Source: Actinomycetes bacterium
GTDB taxonomy: Bacteria > Actinomycetota > Acidimicrobiia > Acidimicrobiales > Microtrichaceae
Direction: 5' to 3'
DNA: 29,690 bases
Assembly (NCBI GenBank): GCA_023389745.1
Contig: JAEWED010000137.1
Coordinates: 1 to 29,690 of the forward strand
In this document: positions 15,963 to 23,660 of the stretch, one piece after another
How positions within the stretch are numbered: the stretch's first letter is position 1
Layout: each line of letters begins with the position of its first letter
Position numbers and translations under genes: made by a program
The notes under the pieces: model-generated
Databases searched by the model: none
What the model was told of the DNA's origin: nothing
Seen by the model: the letters and a program-made list of their open reading frames with translations, nothing else

Positions 15963-17831
15963 ATGACCCCGATGGACGCCTGGAACGTCGCGGACGGCTG
16001 GACGGGGACCGACGGACGGTGGCACGTCGTCGATCCCGGGACGCGAGCGGCCCTGCAGGCCGCGCAGGGCGCCGAGCTCCACCCCGAGGGTCCGCCTGCC
16101 GCGCCGCTGCACTGGTTCGTGCGACGTGGTGAGCGCCACCCGCTGTGGTCCGGCTGCGTGCTCGAGCTCGAGGACGGCTCGACGATCGGCCCGGTCCACG
16201 AGCTCGATCCGGACCTGCCCCTCGGCGTGCACCGACTGGTGCCCGAGGACGGTGGCCCCACCACCACGTTGTTCGTGGTGCCGTCGTGCGTGCCCGGACC
16301 GGGGCGGACCTGGGGCTGGTCCACGCAGCTCTATGCGACCCGCTCCCGAACGAGTTGGGGCCAGGGCGATCTGGGCGACCTGGCACGGCTCGCGCAGTGG
16401 GCGCAGTCGTCGGGAGCCTCGCTGCTCGCCCACAACCCGTTGGGAGCATCGCTGCCGCTCGCCCACCAGCAGCCCTCGCCCTACTACGCGTCGTCGCGGC
16501 GGTTCCTGTCGCCGTTGTACCTCGACGTCACCGCCGTGCACGGCGCGCGGTCGATCGGCTCGGACCTGGAGCGGGCGGCGGCCGCCGGCATGGCGCTCAA
16601 CTCGTCCGAGCGCATCGACCGCGACCAGGTCTGGCGGGTCAAGCTCGACGCGCTCGAGGACATCTGGGCACAGCTCCGAGACGTCGGGGCGATCCGACGC
16701 CACTGGCCCGACGACCCCCTGGCCGACCAGCACGCGCTGTTCTGCGCGCTCGCCGAGCACCACGGCAGCGGCTGGCTCGACTGGCCCGAGCAGCACCGGC
16801 ACCCCGACCTGCCGACCGTCGCTGCGTTCGCCGAGGCGCATCGTGACCGGGTCGACTTCTGGCGCTGGCTGCAGGTCGAGACCGAGGTGCAGCTGGCCAC
16901 CGCCGCCGGAGCCGGCGCCGGTCTGATCGCGGATCTGCCCGTCGGCTTCGACCCGTCCGGCTCGGATGCCTGGATCGACCAGGACCTGCTCGCCCTCGAC
17001 TGCTCGATCGGCGCGCCGCCCGACGACCTCGGCCCGCTGGGTCAGGACTGGGGGCTCCCGCCGTACATCCCCTGGAAGCTGCGAGCGGCTGGCTACGCCC
17101 CGTGGATCGACACCCTGCGACGCAGCGTCGCCCACTGCGCCGCGCTGCGCGTCGACCACGTGATGGGGTTGTTCCGCCTGTTCTGGATCCCGCCGGGCGG
17201 CGACGCCCGCGACGGCGGCTACGTGTACCAGGGCGCGTCGGACGACTCCCCGGACCCGGTCGTCGAGCTGCTCGACCTGGCGATGATGGAGGCCTGCCGG
17301 GCGGACGCGGGCCTGGTCGGCGAGGACCTGGGCACCGTCGAGCCGTCGGTCAGGGATGCGATGACGCGGCGGTCGGTCTTCGGCTATCGCATCGCCTGGT
17401 TCGAGGACGATCCGCCGGCGCAGTGGCCGGCGCACTCGCTCGCTGCCCTCACCACCCACGACCTGCCGACCACCGCCGGACTGTGGAGTGGCGACGACGA
17501 GCGAGCACGTGTCGCCGCGGGCCTTCCCGCCGACGCCGAGGCCGAGGCCACCATGCGGGCTCGTCTCGCGGCGATCGCCGGCGTCGACCCCGACGACGAG
17601 ATCGACGTCGGGGACCTGAGCCGCCGGGCACACGAAGGGCTCGCAGCGAGCGGCAGCGACCTGGCGGTGGTCACCCTCGACGATGCGATCGCCGAGCCCC
17701 GCCGCCCGAACCTGCCGGGCACCGTCGACGAGTACCCGAACTGGCGGCTTCCCCTGCCGGTCGCACTCGAGGATCTGGGTGCCGCCGGCGCCGACGACAT
17801 CGCCGCCGTGATGCGGGCCTCCGGGAGATAG
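15963..17831 (+). CDS. malQ: 4-alpha-glucanotransferase (amylomaltase)
   Basis: A 622-residue GH77 enzyme that moves maltosyl or longer glucan units between chains in cytoplasmic maltodextrin and glycogen metabolism. A domain of about 110 residues precedes the (beta/alpha)8 barrel, as in many actinobacterial MalQ. Barrel landmarks are SSRRFLSPLYLDV, VGFDPSGSDAW and GLPPYIPWKLRAAGY. The three catalytic acids are present: the nucleophile Asp398 in RVDHVMGLFR, Glu454 in GEDLGTVEP, and Asp500 in TTHDLPTT. Two ATGs compete: 15963, six bases after a weak -10-like CACACT, and 15972, nine bases after GGAG; they differ by three residues. The frame is open upstream to 15834 but overlaps the divergent gene there. 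Confidence 0.94.
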   Translation: MTPMDAWNVADGWTGTDGRWHVVDPGTRAALQAAQGAELHPEGPPAAPLHWFVRRGERHPLWSGCVLELEDGSTIGPVHELDPDLPLGVHRLVPEDGGPTTTLFVVPSCVPGPGRTWGWSTQLYATRSRTSWGQGDLGDLARLAQWAQSSGASLLAHNPLGASLPLAHQQPSPYYASSRRFLSPLYLDVTAVHGARSIGSDLERAAAAGMALNSSERIDRDQVWRVKLDALEDIWAQLRDVGAIRRHWPDDPLADQHALFCALAEHHGSGWLDWPEQHRHPDLPTVAAFAEAHRDRVDFWRWLQVETEVQLATAAGAGAGLIADLPVGFDPSGSDAWIDQDLLALDCSIGAPPDDLGPLGQDWGLPPYIPWKLRAAGYAPWIDTLRRSVAHCAALRVDHVMGLFRLFWIPPGGDARDGGYVYQGASDDSPDPVVELLDLAMMEACRADAGLVGEDLGTVEPSVRDAMTRRSVFGYRIAWFEDDPPAQWPAHSLAALTTHDLPTTAGLWSGDDERARVAAGLPADAEAEATMRARLAAIAGVDPDDEIDVGDLSRRAHEGLAASGSDLAVVTLDDAIAEPRRPNLPGTVDEYPNWRLPLPVALEDLGAAGADDIAAVMRASGR

Positions 17832-17906
17832 GCCCCTGTCCCGCCCCCGGGTCACGGGATCTCGGAGTCCGTGGGTGGCGGCGTGCGGCGATAGCGTCCA
17901 GCGTCG

Positions 17907-18704
17907 ATGAGCACCGACGAGCACTCCACGCCACCCCTCGACATCCCGGGCATCACCAACCTGCGCGACGTCGGCGGTCAGCGGACCGTCGAGGGCCGCA
18001 CGGTGCGCAGCGGCCAGCTGTACCGCTCCGGCCAGCTCGACCATGCGGACGAGCACACGGCGATGCTCGAGGACCTGGGGCTGGCCGTCGTGTACGACCT
18101 GCGCACGCTCGGCGAGGCCACCCACCTGCCCGACCGGCTGCCGCCGGGGGTCGACGTGGTGCACCTCGACGTGCTCGCCGGCGCCGAATCGAGCCTCGCC
18201 GCGCACCTCGAGGACCTCTTCACCGATCCGATCGCCGCGGATGCGGTGCTGCGCAGCGGCGACATCAACGCCCACTACCTGTCGACGTATCGGGGCCTCG
18301 TCACCCTGGCGAGCGCGCAGGACGCCTACCGATCGCTCTACCGCGACCTGGCCGCCCGCTCGGACGTGGCGCTGTTCCACTGCACCGCCGGCAAGGATCG
18401 CACCGGCTGGGCCGCGGCGGCGCTGCTGACGCTGCTCGGCGTGCCCTACGACGACGTGCTCGCCGACTACCTGCTCTCCAGCCGACCGGTCGTCGAGTCG
18501 TTCCGACCGATCATCGACCAGTTCGCGGCAGCGGGCGGCGACCCCGAGCTGCTGGAGCCGGTGTTCATGGTCGACCGCTCGTACCTGGACGCGGCGATCG
18601 ACGAGGTGCAGCTCACCTTCGGGTCGATCGAGGGGTACTTCGGCGACGGCCTCGGCCTGGACCGCGACGAGATCGGCGCGCTGCGCGACCGCTACCTCGT
18701 CTGA
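17907..18704 (+). CDS. Tyrosine/dual-specificity protein phosphatase, PtpB-like
   Basis: A 265-residue cytoplasmic phosphatase of the actinobacterial PtpB / Tyr_phosphatase-3 family. The N-terminal NLRDVGG motif at 15-21 is followed by GQLYRSGQLD. The catalytic P-loop is HCTAGKDRTG, with nucleophile Cys159 and Arg165. The general-acid region and a helical lid segment before the P-loop are family-typical. These enzymes remove phosphate from Tyr/Ser/Thr and, in some members, phosphoinositides. TAGCGT lies 9 nt before the ATG and no Shine-Dalgarno sequence is visible. It follows malQ by 75 bp on the same strand and faces a convergent gene across a palindrome. Confidence 0.93.
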   Translation: MSTDEHSTPPLDIPGITNLRDVGGQRTVEGRTVRSGQLYRSGQLDHADEHTAMLEDLGLAVVYDLRTLGEATHLPDRLPPGVDVVHLDVLAGAESSLAAHLEDLFTDPIAADAVLRSGDINAHYLSTYRGLVTLASAQDAYRSLYRDLAARSDVALFHCTAGKDRTGWAAAALLTLLGVPYDDVLADYLLSSRPVVESFRPIIDQFAAAGGDPELLEPVFMVDRSYLDAAIDEVQLTFGSIEGYFGDGLGLDRDEIGALRDRYLV

Positions 18705-18718
18705 TCGTCGCGACGGCC

Positions 18719-18737
18719 ACCGGGCCCGGGGCCCGGT
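18719..18737. terminator. Bidirectional terminator candidate
   Basis: ACCGGGCCC (18719-18727) and GGGCCCGGT (18729-18737) form a near-continuous 19-bp palindrome in the 45-bp gap between two convergent genes. Confidence 0.5.
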
Positions 18738-18749
18738 CGCTCGTCGATG

Positions 18750-19574
18750 TCAGTGCAGGTGCTCGGTCCAGGCGGCGCCGTCCCAGTACCGAAGCCGGCC
18801 GGAACCTGCCGGGTCCTCGTACCAACCCGCCACCGGCACCGCCGGCGCCACGGGGACCGGTGGCGGAGGAACGGCCGGTGCGGTTGGCGCGATCGGGGCA
18901 GCCGGTGCGGTCGGTGCCGTTGGCGCGATCGGGGCAGCTGGCGCGGTCGGGGTCGCGAGCTCCGGCATCGGACTGATCGGCGGCGGTGTCGCGGTGCGGC
19001 CCAGCGGCTTGGTGCCTGCCGCGCCGGGGGTCGGCCACGGGTTCGAGTTGGGCGTCGAGCCCACCATCGGTGGAACCGACGCCCCGGGGGACCAGCCCTG
19101 CGGCTGCGCGTAGGCCGGCTGGCTGTAGGGCGTCGAGGGGTAGGGCGTCTGGGCGCGTCGCTCCCGGTCGTGACGACGCTCGGTCGCCAGGTGCTCCGAG
19201 GAGCCGAAGGCGAGGATCGGGAAGAAGATCGGTGAGAGCAGCGCCGTGCCGACGCTGAACCCCGTGCTGCGTCCGAACGCCCTGGCCACCTCGTAGAGGA
19301 CCACGAACCCGACGATCGAGTTCACGCACGGGACGAAGAAGAGGAAGAACCACCACTCCGGCTTCCCGGCCACCTTGACCAGCGTCCAGGTGTTCAGGAA
19401 CGGGATGATCGCGTGCCAGCCGGGCTGCCCCGCCTTGGTGAAGACCCGCCACATCGAGGCGATGAGGAGGAGCCACGCCCCGAGCGAGACGACGGTGAGG
19501 ATCGCCAACGCCGCGGGGCTCACCTCCGCACTCGAGGTCGCCGAGCCGGTGGAGAGCTGGGCCAGGATCGACAT
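18750..19574 (-). CDS. Membrane protein with C-terminal DUF2510 domain
   Basis: A 274-residue protein. Residues 15-40 and about 65-110 carry membrane segments, the second preceded by QPGWHAIIPFLNTWTLVKVA, a pattern I associate with the DUF5684 signal-peptidase-like family. A linker of about 140 residues, very rich in Pro and Ala, follows. The last 24 residues are a DUF2510 domain (WYEDPAGSGRLRYWDGAAWTEH), a short Trp-rich module common at the ends of actinobacterial membrane proteins, of unknown role. The ATG at 19574 has TACATT 6 nt upstream. A 36-bp repeat encodes part of the linker. Confidence 0.83.
   Translation of the reverse strand: MSILAQLSTGSATSSAEVSPAALAILTVVSLGAWLLLIASMWRVFTKAGQPGWHAIIPFLNTWTLVKVAGKPEWWFFLFFVPCVNSIVGFVVLYEVARAFGRSTGFSVGTALLSPIFFPILAFGSSEHLATERRHDRERRAQTPYPSTPYSQPAYAQPQGWSPGASVPPMVGSTPNSNPWPTPGAAGTKPLGRTATPPPISPMPELATPTAPAAPIAPTAPTAPAAPIAPTAPAVPPPPVPVAPAVPVAGWYEDPAGSGRLRYWDGAAWTEHLH
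18886..18957. repeat. 36-bp imperfect direct repeat in the DUF2510 protein linker
   Basis: Two copies begin at 18886 and 18922, both opening with GGCGCGATCGGGGCAG. They encode repeated Ala-Pro-Ile-Ala-Pro-Thr segments of the linker. Confidence 0.75.
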
Positions 19575-19586
19575 CCGCTGAATGTA
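19575..19586 (-). promoter_or_regulatory. Leaderless -10 box of the DUF2510 gene
   Basis: TACATT at 19581-19586 on the minus strand, 6 nt before the ATG. The 12-bp palindrome AGTCACGTGACT (19586-19597) touches its upstream edge and could be a binding site. Confidence 0.48.
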
Positions 19587-19750
19587 GTCACGTGACTCGT
19601 GGCCTCAGCGGATCGATCTTCTCAGTCGATCTGCTCGCCCCCCACCGACATCCGACTCGGACTCGGTGTGACCACCCTCGATCCGAGACGGAGATCGCCC
19701 CTGCGGAGGGAATAGTTGTAGAAGTCACCCACCTCGGCCGATGCTGGGGC

Positions 19751-20113
19751 ATGGGAACCAAGAGGAAGTCCACGACCAACGTCCGACGTCTGACCGCAGT
19801 GGGGTTGCTGGCGCTCGCCGCGCCACTCGCCGCGTGTGAGCCGGCGCCTCCCCCGCCGCAGCCGACCTGCGACCCGATCACCGAGGCGCAGAACAACGTC
19901 GTGGTGAACGGGATGACGCGTGCGCAGGTGCAGGCGGCGATCGGCAACAAGCGCCTGGTGCTCGAGGAGCGCCTCGAGTTCTCCGGCGGCGAGGTCTGGG
20001 AGACCTACAGCTACGAGCAGACGTGGGAAGCGAACGACTGCTACCAGCTCGTGCTGTTCGGCTTCGAGAACGACCGCCTGACCGACCGGTACTGGTCGGC
20101 CGTCGTCAAGTAG
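19751..20113 (+). CDS. Small secreted lipoprotein, BamE/SmpA-like fold possible
   Basis: A 120-residue protein. The N-terminus is a lipoprotein signal: basic KRKSTTNVRR, hydrophobic LTAVGLLALAAPL, then lipobox LAAC with Cys30, so the mature protein is lipid-anchored outside the membrane. After a Pro linker the segment VNGMTRAQVQAAIGNKR resembles the start of SmpA/OmlA (BamE-like) domains (GMTxxQVxxxLG), with a beta-rich WETYSYEQTWEANDCYQLVLFGF following. Function is unknown. The frame is open upstream to 19592, but the signal peptide fixes the ATG at 19751, which has only a weak GGGG before it. Confidence 0.82.
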   Translation: MGTKRKSTTNVRRLTAVGLLALAAPLAACEPAPPPPQPTCDPITEAQNNVVVNGMTRAQVQAAIGNKRLVLEERLEFSGGEVWETYSYEQTWEANDCYQLVLFGFENDRLTDRYWSAVVK

Positions 20114-20132
20114 CACGAGGCCCGATCTCTGC

Positions 20133-20162
20133 CTGGATTCGGGGCGCACGCCCCGGATCCAG
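20133..20162. terminator. Bidirectional terminator between lipoprotein gene and tRNA-Leu
   Basis: Arms at 20133-20146 and 20149-20162 pair over 14 positions with one G-T wobble. On the plus strand GATTTCG follows. It lies 20 bp beyond the lipoprotein stop and 54 bp beyond the tRNA 3' end on the other strand. Confidence 0.72.
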
Positions 20163-20215
20163 AGCGGATTTCGTGAGGCGGTTCCGCCCTCGGCCGACTC
20201 TCCCGCTCTCCTGAG

Positions 20216-20298
20216 TGCCCGGGGTGGGACTTGAACCCACACGCCCTTTCGGACAGCGGATTTTGAGTCCGCCGCGTCTGCCATTCCGCCACCCGGGC
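20216..20298 (-). tRNA. tRNA-Leu, anticodon CAA
   Basis: An 83-nt tRNA on the minus strand. Acceptor arm GCCCGGG pairs with CCCGGGC, the discriminator is A at 20216, and CCA is not encoded. The D-arm region is GGCGGAATGGCAGACGC. The anticodon stem-loop is GCGGACTCAAAATCCGC with anticodon CAA (reads TTG). A long class II variable arm, TGTCCGAAAGGGCG, is diagnostic with the CAA anticodon for leucine. The T-arm is GTGGGTTCAAGTCCCAC. All stems pair. TTG is a rare codon in G+C-rich genomes. Confidence 0.97.
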
Positions 20299-20308
20299 CA
20301 GGGGTCGA

Positions 20309-20314
20309 ACCCTA
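20309..20314 (-). promoter_or_regulatory. Candidate tRNA-Leu -10 box
   Basis: TAGGGT on the minus strand, 10 nt upstream of the mature tRNA 5' end. The -35 region overlaps the divergent promoter of the 55-residue gene. Confidence 0.35.
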
Positions 20315-20330
20315 CTCCGTCGGCACGCTC

Positions 20331-20343
20331 TACCCTGACGCCC
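20331..20343 (+). promoter_or_regulatory. Leaderless -10 box of the 55-residue membrane protein
   Basis: TACCCT at 20331-20336, 7 nt before the ATG at 20344, with no Shine-Dalgarno sequence. Confidence 0.48.
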
Positions 20344-20511
20344 ATGGCTGACAACTCGAACCAGAACGAGGGCGGATCGCACAAGCTCCGCTGGATCATC
20401 CTCATCGCGATCGGGCTCGGCCTGATCGCGGCCGGCCGCAAGTGGGCGCTGTCGAAGTCCGACCAGGAGTTCGAGGAGCGCCTGCGCCTCGCGGACGAGC
20501 GCCGGGACTGA
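20344..20511 (+). CDS. Small single-span membrane protein, 55 residues
   Basis: A hydrophilic N-terminus (MADNSNQNEGGSHK), one membrane helix at about residues 16-34 (LRWIILIAIGLGLIAAG), then a charged helix ending FEERLRLADERRD. The charge pattern suggests the C-terminus is cytoplasmic. No family is recognised. The open frame extends upstream through the tRNA, so the ATG at 20344 with its 7-nt-spaced -10 box is the credible start. It diverges from tRNA-Leu and converges on the peroxiredoxin gene. Confidence 0.7.
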   Translation: MADNSNQNEGGSHKLRWIILIAIGLGLIAAGRKWALSKSDQEFEERLRLADERRD

Positions 20512-20517
20512 CCCGGC
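20501..20517. terminator. Possible hairpin terminator over a stop codon
   Basis: GCCGGG (20501-20506) and CCCGGC (20512-20517) with a 5-nt loop that contains most of the small gene's stop codon. It faces the convergent peroxiredoxin stop 16 bp away. Confidence 0.4.
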
Positions 20518-20532
20518 TGCCCCGTCCCAACC

Positions 20533-20991
20533 TCAGGCGTCGAGCGCCTTGAGCAGCTTGAGCGGGGTGTCCTTCGGGCTGATCTTGTACCAGGCCTGCT
20601 CGATCTTGCCCGACTCGTCGATCAGGAACGACGAGCGGATGATGCCCATGTACACCTTGCCGTAGAGCTTCTTCTCGCCCCACACGCCGTACTTCTCGGC
20701 GGTGGCGTGCTCCGGGTCCGACAGCAGGGTGAAGCCCAGCTCGTGCTTGGCGTCGAAGCGGGCGAGCTTCTCGGGCTGGTCGGGGCTGATGCCGATGACG
20801 ACGGTGTCGCCGATCTCGGCCGCCACGTCGCGCAGTCCGCAGGCCTGCGTGGTGCAGCCCGGCGTGTCGGCCTTCGGGTAGAAGAACACGAGCACCTTGC
20901 GCCCCTTGAACGAGGAGAGCCGCACCGTGGCGCCCGTCTGGTCCTTGAGTCCGAATGCGGGTGCCCTGTCGCCGACCGTGAGCTGTGCCAT
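20533..20991 (-). CDS. bcp: Thiol peroxidase / peroxiredoxin of the Bcp (PrxQ) family
   Basis: A 152-residue cytoplasmic peroxidase that reduces hydrogen peroxide and organic hydroperoxides using thioredoxin-like donors. The active site FYPKADTPGCTTQACGLRD holds peroxidatic Cys46 and Thr43, with resolving Cys51 five residues on, the typical PrxQ alpha-helix arrangement. The downstream block GVWGEKKLYGKVYMGIIRSSFLID is also Bcp-typical. The ATG at 20991 is chosen over an upstream in-frame ATG at 21030 because homology begins there (MAQLTVGDRAPAF) and TATCAT lies exactly 6 nt before it. Length is normal. Confidence 0.95.
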   Translation of the reverse strand: MAQLTVGDRAPAFGLKDQTGATVRLSSFKGRKVLVFFYPKADTPGCTTQACGLRDVAAEIGDTVVIGISPDQPEKLARFDAKHELGFTLLSDPEHATAEKYGVWGEKKLYGKVYMGIIRSSFLIDESGKIEQAWYKISPKDTPLKLLKALDA

Positions 20992-21003
20992 ACGCCGATG
21001 ATA
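20992..21003 (-). promoter_or_regulatory. Leaderless -10 box of bcp
   Basis: TATCAT at 20998-21003 on the minus strand, 6 nt before the ATG at 20991. Confidence 0.52.
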
Positions 21004-21072
21004 CGCGGCGCGAGAACGTTGTGATGTCACCTGTCACGGCTATGGACAGCCCTCCGCCCGTGCAGGGGGACG

Positions 21073-21108
21073 CGAACGGGGCCGCCCCCGCAGGGACGGC
21101 CCCGTTCG
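21073..21108 (-). terminator. hup terminator
   Basis: Perfect 12-bp arms, CGAACGGGGCCG (21073-21084) and CGGCCCCGTTCG (21097-21108), with a 12-nt loop, 51 bp beyond the HU stop. Confidence 0.75.
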
Positions 21109-21159
21109 ATTGCTTCAGCACCGCTCGCTCGGACCCCAGCGGCCGAGCGGGCGGTCAGA

Positions 21160-21444
21160 TCACTTGCCGGTCTTGGCGCGGTTCTTGAGCTTGGCGCCAG
21201 CGGTGACCTTGGCAGCGTTGGTCGCGGCGACCTGCAGCGTCTCGCCCGTCTGCGGGTTGCGGCCCGTGCGAGCGGCACGGTGGGTCTGCTCGAACTTCAG
21301 GAAGCCGGGGATGGTCAGGGTCTCCTTGCCCTTGGCCACCACGTCGCCCGCGATCTCCTCGAACGTGTCGAGCACGGACTGGACGTCCTTCTTCGCGATG
21401 TCGGTGCGCTGGGCGATGGTCTCGATGAGTTCGGTCTTGTTCAT
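21160..21444 (-). CDS. hup: DNA-binding protein HU
   Basis: A 94-residue nucleoid protein with the classic HU fold. The N-terminal helices (MNKTELIETIAQRTDIAKKD and VLDTFEEIAGDVVAKGK) are followed by TIPGFLKFEQTHRAARTGRNPQTGE with the conserved GFxxF-like core and the DNA-minor-groove arm, then a short basic end. Unlike mycobacterial HupB it lacks the long Lys/Ala-rich tail, so it is a plain bacterial HU. It has a perfect AGGAGGT 6 nt before the ATG, the strongest ribosome site in the window, and a long leader with a TAGGAT -10 candidate at 21538-21543. Both suggest high expression. Confidence 0.97.
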   Translation of the reverse strand: MNKTELIETIAQRTDIAKKDVQSVLDTFEEIAGDVVAKGKETLTIPGFLKFEQTHRAARTGRNPQTGETLQVAATNAAKVTAGAKLKNRAKTGK

Positions 21445-21507
21445 GTGGATACCTCCTGGTCGATCCTCCCGCGAGGAACGACCTCACGAGTGCGTTGACG
21501 TCGGCCG

Positions 21508-21551
21508 ACGCCAAATTCCATTGATGTAACTACCACGATCCTACGCCAAAT
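21508..21551. repeat. Direct repeat ACGCCAAAT in the hup leader or promoter region
   Basis: Two copies (21508-21516 and 21543-21551) lie 35 bp apart in an A+T-rich island upstream of hup. They could be regulator sites; the evidence is only the repeat itself. Confidence 0.35.
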
Positions 21552-21583
21552 GCGAACAGGAACCCTTGAAATCACTGGGTTCT

Positions 21584-21600
21584 CGCGCGGTGGCCGCGCG
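21584..21600 (-). terminator. trpA terminator candidate
   Basis: CGCGCGG (21584-21590) and CCGCGCG (21594-21600) with a TGG loop, 13 bp beyond the trpA stop. A second weaker hairpin (GAACCC at 21560-21565 with GGGTTC at 21577-21582) follows in the direction of transcription. Confidence 0.55.
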
Positions 21601-21613
21601 CGCCGGGGTGGTG

Positions 21614-22420
21614 TCAGCCGCGGTCGAGCGCGTCGCGGAACGATCCGACGAGCTCCGCGACCGCGTCCGGGGAACCGGTTTCGAGCGCGCGTCGCACGAC
21701 CGCGGAACCGACCACGACGCCGTCCGCGACCTCGCAGACCTCGACCGCCTGCTCCGGTGTCGAGATGCCCACGCCGACCAGGACGGGTCGCGACGTCAGC
21801 GCCTTGGTCCGCTCGGCGATCACGCGAGCGGACGCAGCGAGCTGCTCGCGCTCGCCGGTGATGCCGAGCAGGCCGACCGCGTACACGAACCCCCGAGCGC
21901 GGGCGACGACCCGCTCGAGTCGTTCGTCCGACGCGGTCGGCGCGGCGAGCATGACGGTCTCGACGCCGGCCGCGTCCGCCAGCTCGCACCACTCCCCCGC
22001 CTCCTCGAGCGGCAGGTCCGGCAGGATCGCTGCCGACACCGACGACTCGACCAGCGTCTGGGCGAAGCGCTCGTAGCCGAACCGGTAGACCAGGTTCACG
22101 TAGGTCATCACCGCGAGCGGCACGTCGACATCGAGGCGGGCGAGCTCGTCGAGGATGCCGGGCGGCGTCGCCCCCGCGGCGAGCGCTCGGTCCGACGCCT
22201 CCTGGATCACCGGCCCGTCCATCACCGGGTCCGAGAACGGGATGCCGACCTCGATGCCGTCGGCGCCGGCCTCGGCGACGGCGGACAGCATGGTCGTCCA
22301 GCCGTCGAGCCCACCGGTCAGGTACGGCACCAGGCACTTCCCGCCGCTGGCGATGCGGTGCTCGAGCGACGCGCCCAGGCCACCACCGGGCAACCAGGTG
22401 GTCGGATCCAGCGCGGTCAC
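21614..22420 (-). CDS. trpA: Tryptophan synthase alpha subunit
   Basis: A 268-residue TIM-barrel enzyme that splits indole-3-glycerol phosphate to indole and glyceraldehyde 3-phosphate, passing indole to TrpB. The catalytic acids are Glu57 and Asp68 in GIEVGIPFSDPVMDGPVIQ. The phosphate-binding end is present as VGVGISTPEQA and VVVGSAVV. The GTG start overlaps the trpB stop as GTGA, so the two subunits are translated together. Length is normal. A hairpin follows the stop and HU comes next on the same strand with its own promoter region. Confidence 0.97.
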   Translation of the reverse strand: MTALDPTTWLPGGGLGASLEHRIASGGKCLVPYLTGGLDGWTTMLSAVAEAGADGIEVGIPFSDPVMDGPVIQEASDRALAAGATPPGILDELARLDVDVPLAVMTYVNLVYRFGYERFAQTLVESSVSAAILPDLPLEEAGEWCELADAAGVETVMLAAPTASDERLERVVARARGFVYAVGLLGITGEREQLAASARVIAERTKALTSRPVLVGVGISTPEQAVEVCEVADGVVVGSAVVRRALETGSPDAVAELVGSFRDALDRG

Positions 22421-23604
22421 AGCTCGCCTCCGAGGATGTCCATCATCTGCGCCACGTCCTTGTCACCGCGACCCGACAGGTTCACCACGACCGTGCGGCC
22501 CTTCAGCCGAGCCCGCTCGCGTGACACCCAGGCGACGGCGTGTGCCGACTCCAGCGCCGGGATGATGCCCTCGGTGCGCGACAGCAGCTTGAAGGCCTCG
22601 ATGACCTCGGCGTCGCTGACCGGTTCGTACGAGGCACGCTTCGTCGCGGCGAGGTGCGCGTGCTCCGGGCCGACACCCGGGTAGTCCAGGCCCGCCGAAA
22701 TCGACTCGGCCTCGAGCACCTGCCCGAACTCGTCCTGCATCAGGTACGACTTCATGCCGTGCACGATGCCCGGCACGCCGTGGCCGACCGCCGCGCCGCC
22801 GGCCGGCTCGACGCCGATCAGCTCGACGTCGTGGTCCTCGGCGAAGCCCGAGAAGATCCCTGCGGCGTTCGATCCGCCGCCGACGCACGCGACGACGACA
22901 TCGGGGCGCCCCGTGGGGTGGTCCGGACCGAGTCGTTCGCGGCACTGGGCAGCCGCCTCGTCGCCGATCACCCGATGGAACTCACGGACCATCCACGGGT
23001 ACGGATGCGGACCCATCACCGAGCCCAGGCAGTAGTGCGTGTCCTCGACCGCCGAGACCCAGTAGCGCATGGCCTCGTTGACGGCGTCCTTGAGGGTCCT
23101 GCTGCCCGACACCGCAGGGGTGACCTCGGCGCCGAGCAGGCGCATGCGGAACACGTTGAGCTCCTGGCGCACCATGTCGACCTCGCCCATGTAGACGAGG
23201 CACTCCATGCCCAGCAGCGCCGCGGCGGTCGCCGTGGCGACGCCGTGCTGGCCCGCACCGGTCTCGGCGACCAGGCGGGTCTTGCCCATGCGGCGGGCGA
23301 GCAGCGCCTGTCCGAGCACGTTGTTGATCTTGTGCGACCCGGTGTGGTTCAGGTCCTCGCGCTTGAGGAAGATCCGACAGCCGAGCTCCTCGCCCAGGCG
23401 TTCGCACTCGGTCAGGGGGCTCGGACGACCGGCGTACTCGGTGAGCAGGTGGTCGAGCTCGGCACGGAACCCGGGGTCGACCCAGGCCTCGCGGAACGCG
23501 GCGTCGAGCTCCTGCAGAGCCGGCACCAGGGTCTCGGGGACGAAGGTCCCGCCGAACTCTCCGAACCGCCCGTCCTGGCCGGGGTCGCCCATCGTGTCGA
23601 TCAC
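22417..23604 (-). CDS. trpB: Tryptophan synthase beta subunit
   Basis: A 395-residue PLP enzyme that condenses indole and serine to tryptophan in complex with TrpA. The Schiff-base lysine is Lys92 in LNHTGSHKINN, Glu114 is in AETGAGQHG, and the PLP phosphate loop is CVGGGSNAAGIF. It is the TrpB1 type that pairs with TrpA, given HYCLGSVMGPHPYPWMVREF. The GTG at 23604 is chosen because TACCTT lies exactly 6 nt upstream with TTTCGG 19 bp further; an ATG at 23592 is possible. It is the first gene of a trpBA transcript. Confidence 0.97.
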   Translation of the reverse strand: MIDTMGDPGQDGRFGEFGGTFVPETLVPALQELDAAFREAWVDPGFRAELDHLLTEYAGRPSPLTECERLGEELGCRIFLKREDLNHTGSHKINNVLGQALLARRMGKTRLVAETGAGQHGVATATAAALLGMECLVYMGEVDMVRQELNVFRMRLLGAEVTPAVSGSRTLKDAVNEAMRYWVSAVEDTHYCLGSVMGPHPYPWMVREFHRVIGDEAAAQCRERLGPDHPTGRPDVVVACVGGGSNAAGIFSGFAEDHDVELIGVEPAGGAAVGHGVPGIVHGMKSYLMQDEFGQVLEAESISAGLDYPGVGPEHAHLAATKRASYEPVSDAEVIEAFKLLSRTEGIIPALESAHAVAWVSRERARLKGRTVVVNLSGRGDKDVAQMMDILGGEL

Positions 23605-23641
23605 GATGGCAAGGTACCGCTCGCGGAGTGCCCCACCGAAA
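23605..23641 (-). promoter_or_regulatory. trpB promoter, leaderless, TTTCGG-N19-TACCTT
   Basis: On the minus strand -35 TTTCGG is at 23636-23641, -10 TACCTT at 23611-23616, and the start codon follows after 6 nt. The layout is identical in every spacing to the hisI promoter. Confidence 0.62.
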
Positions 23642-23660
23642 CGAGATCCGGCGAGTGTCC

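Noticed and set aside
19586..19597. Perfect palindrome AGTCACGTGACT as a definite operator
   Set aside because: It touches a -10 box and may matter, but a 12-bp perfect palindrome is expected several times by chance in 30 kb, so I note it only in the promoter entry.
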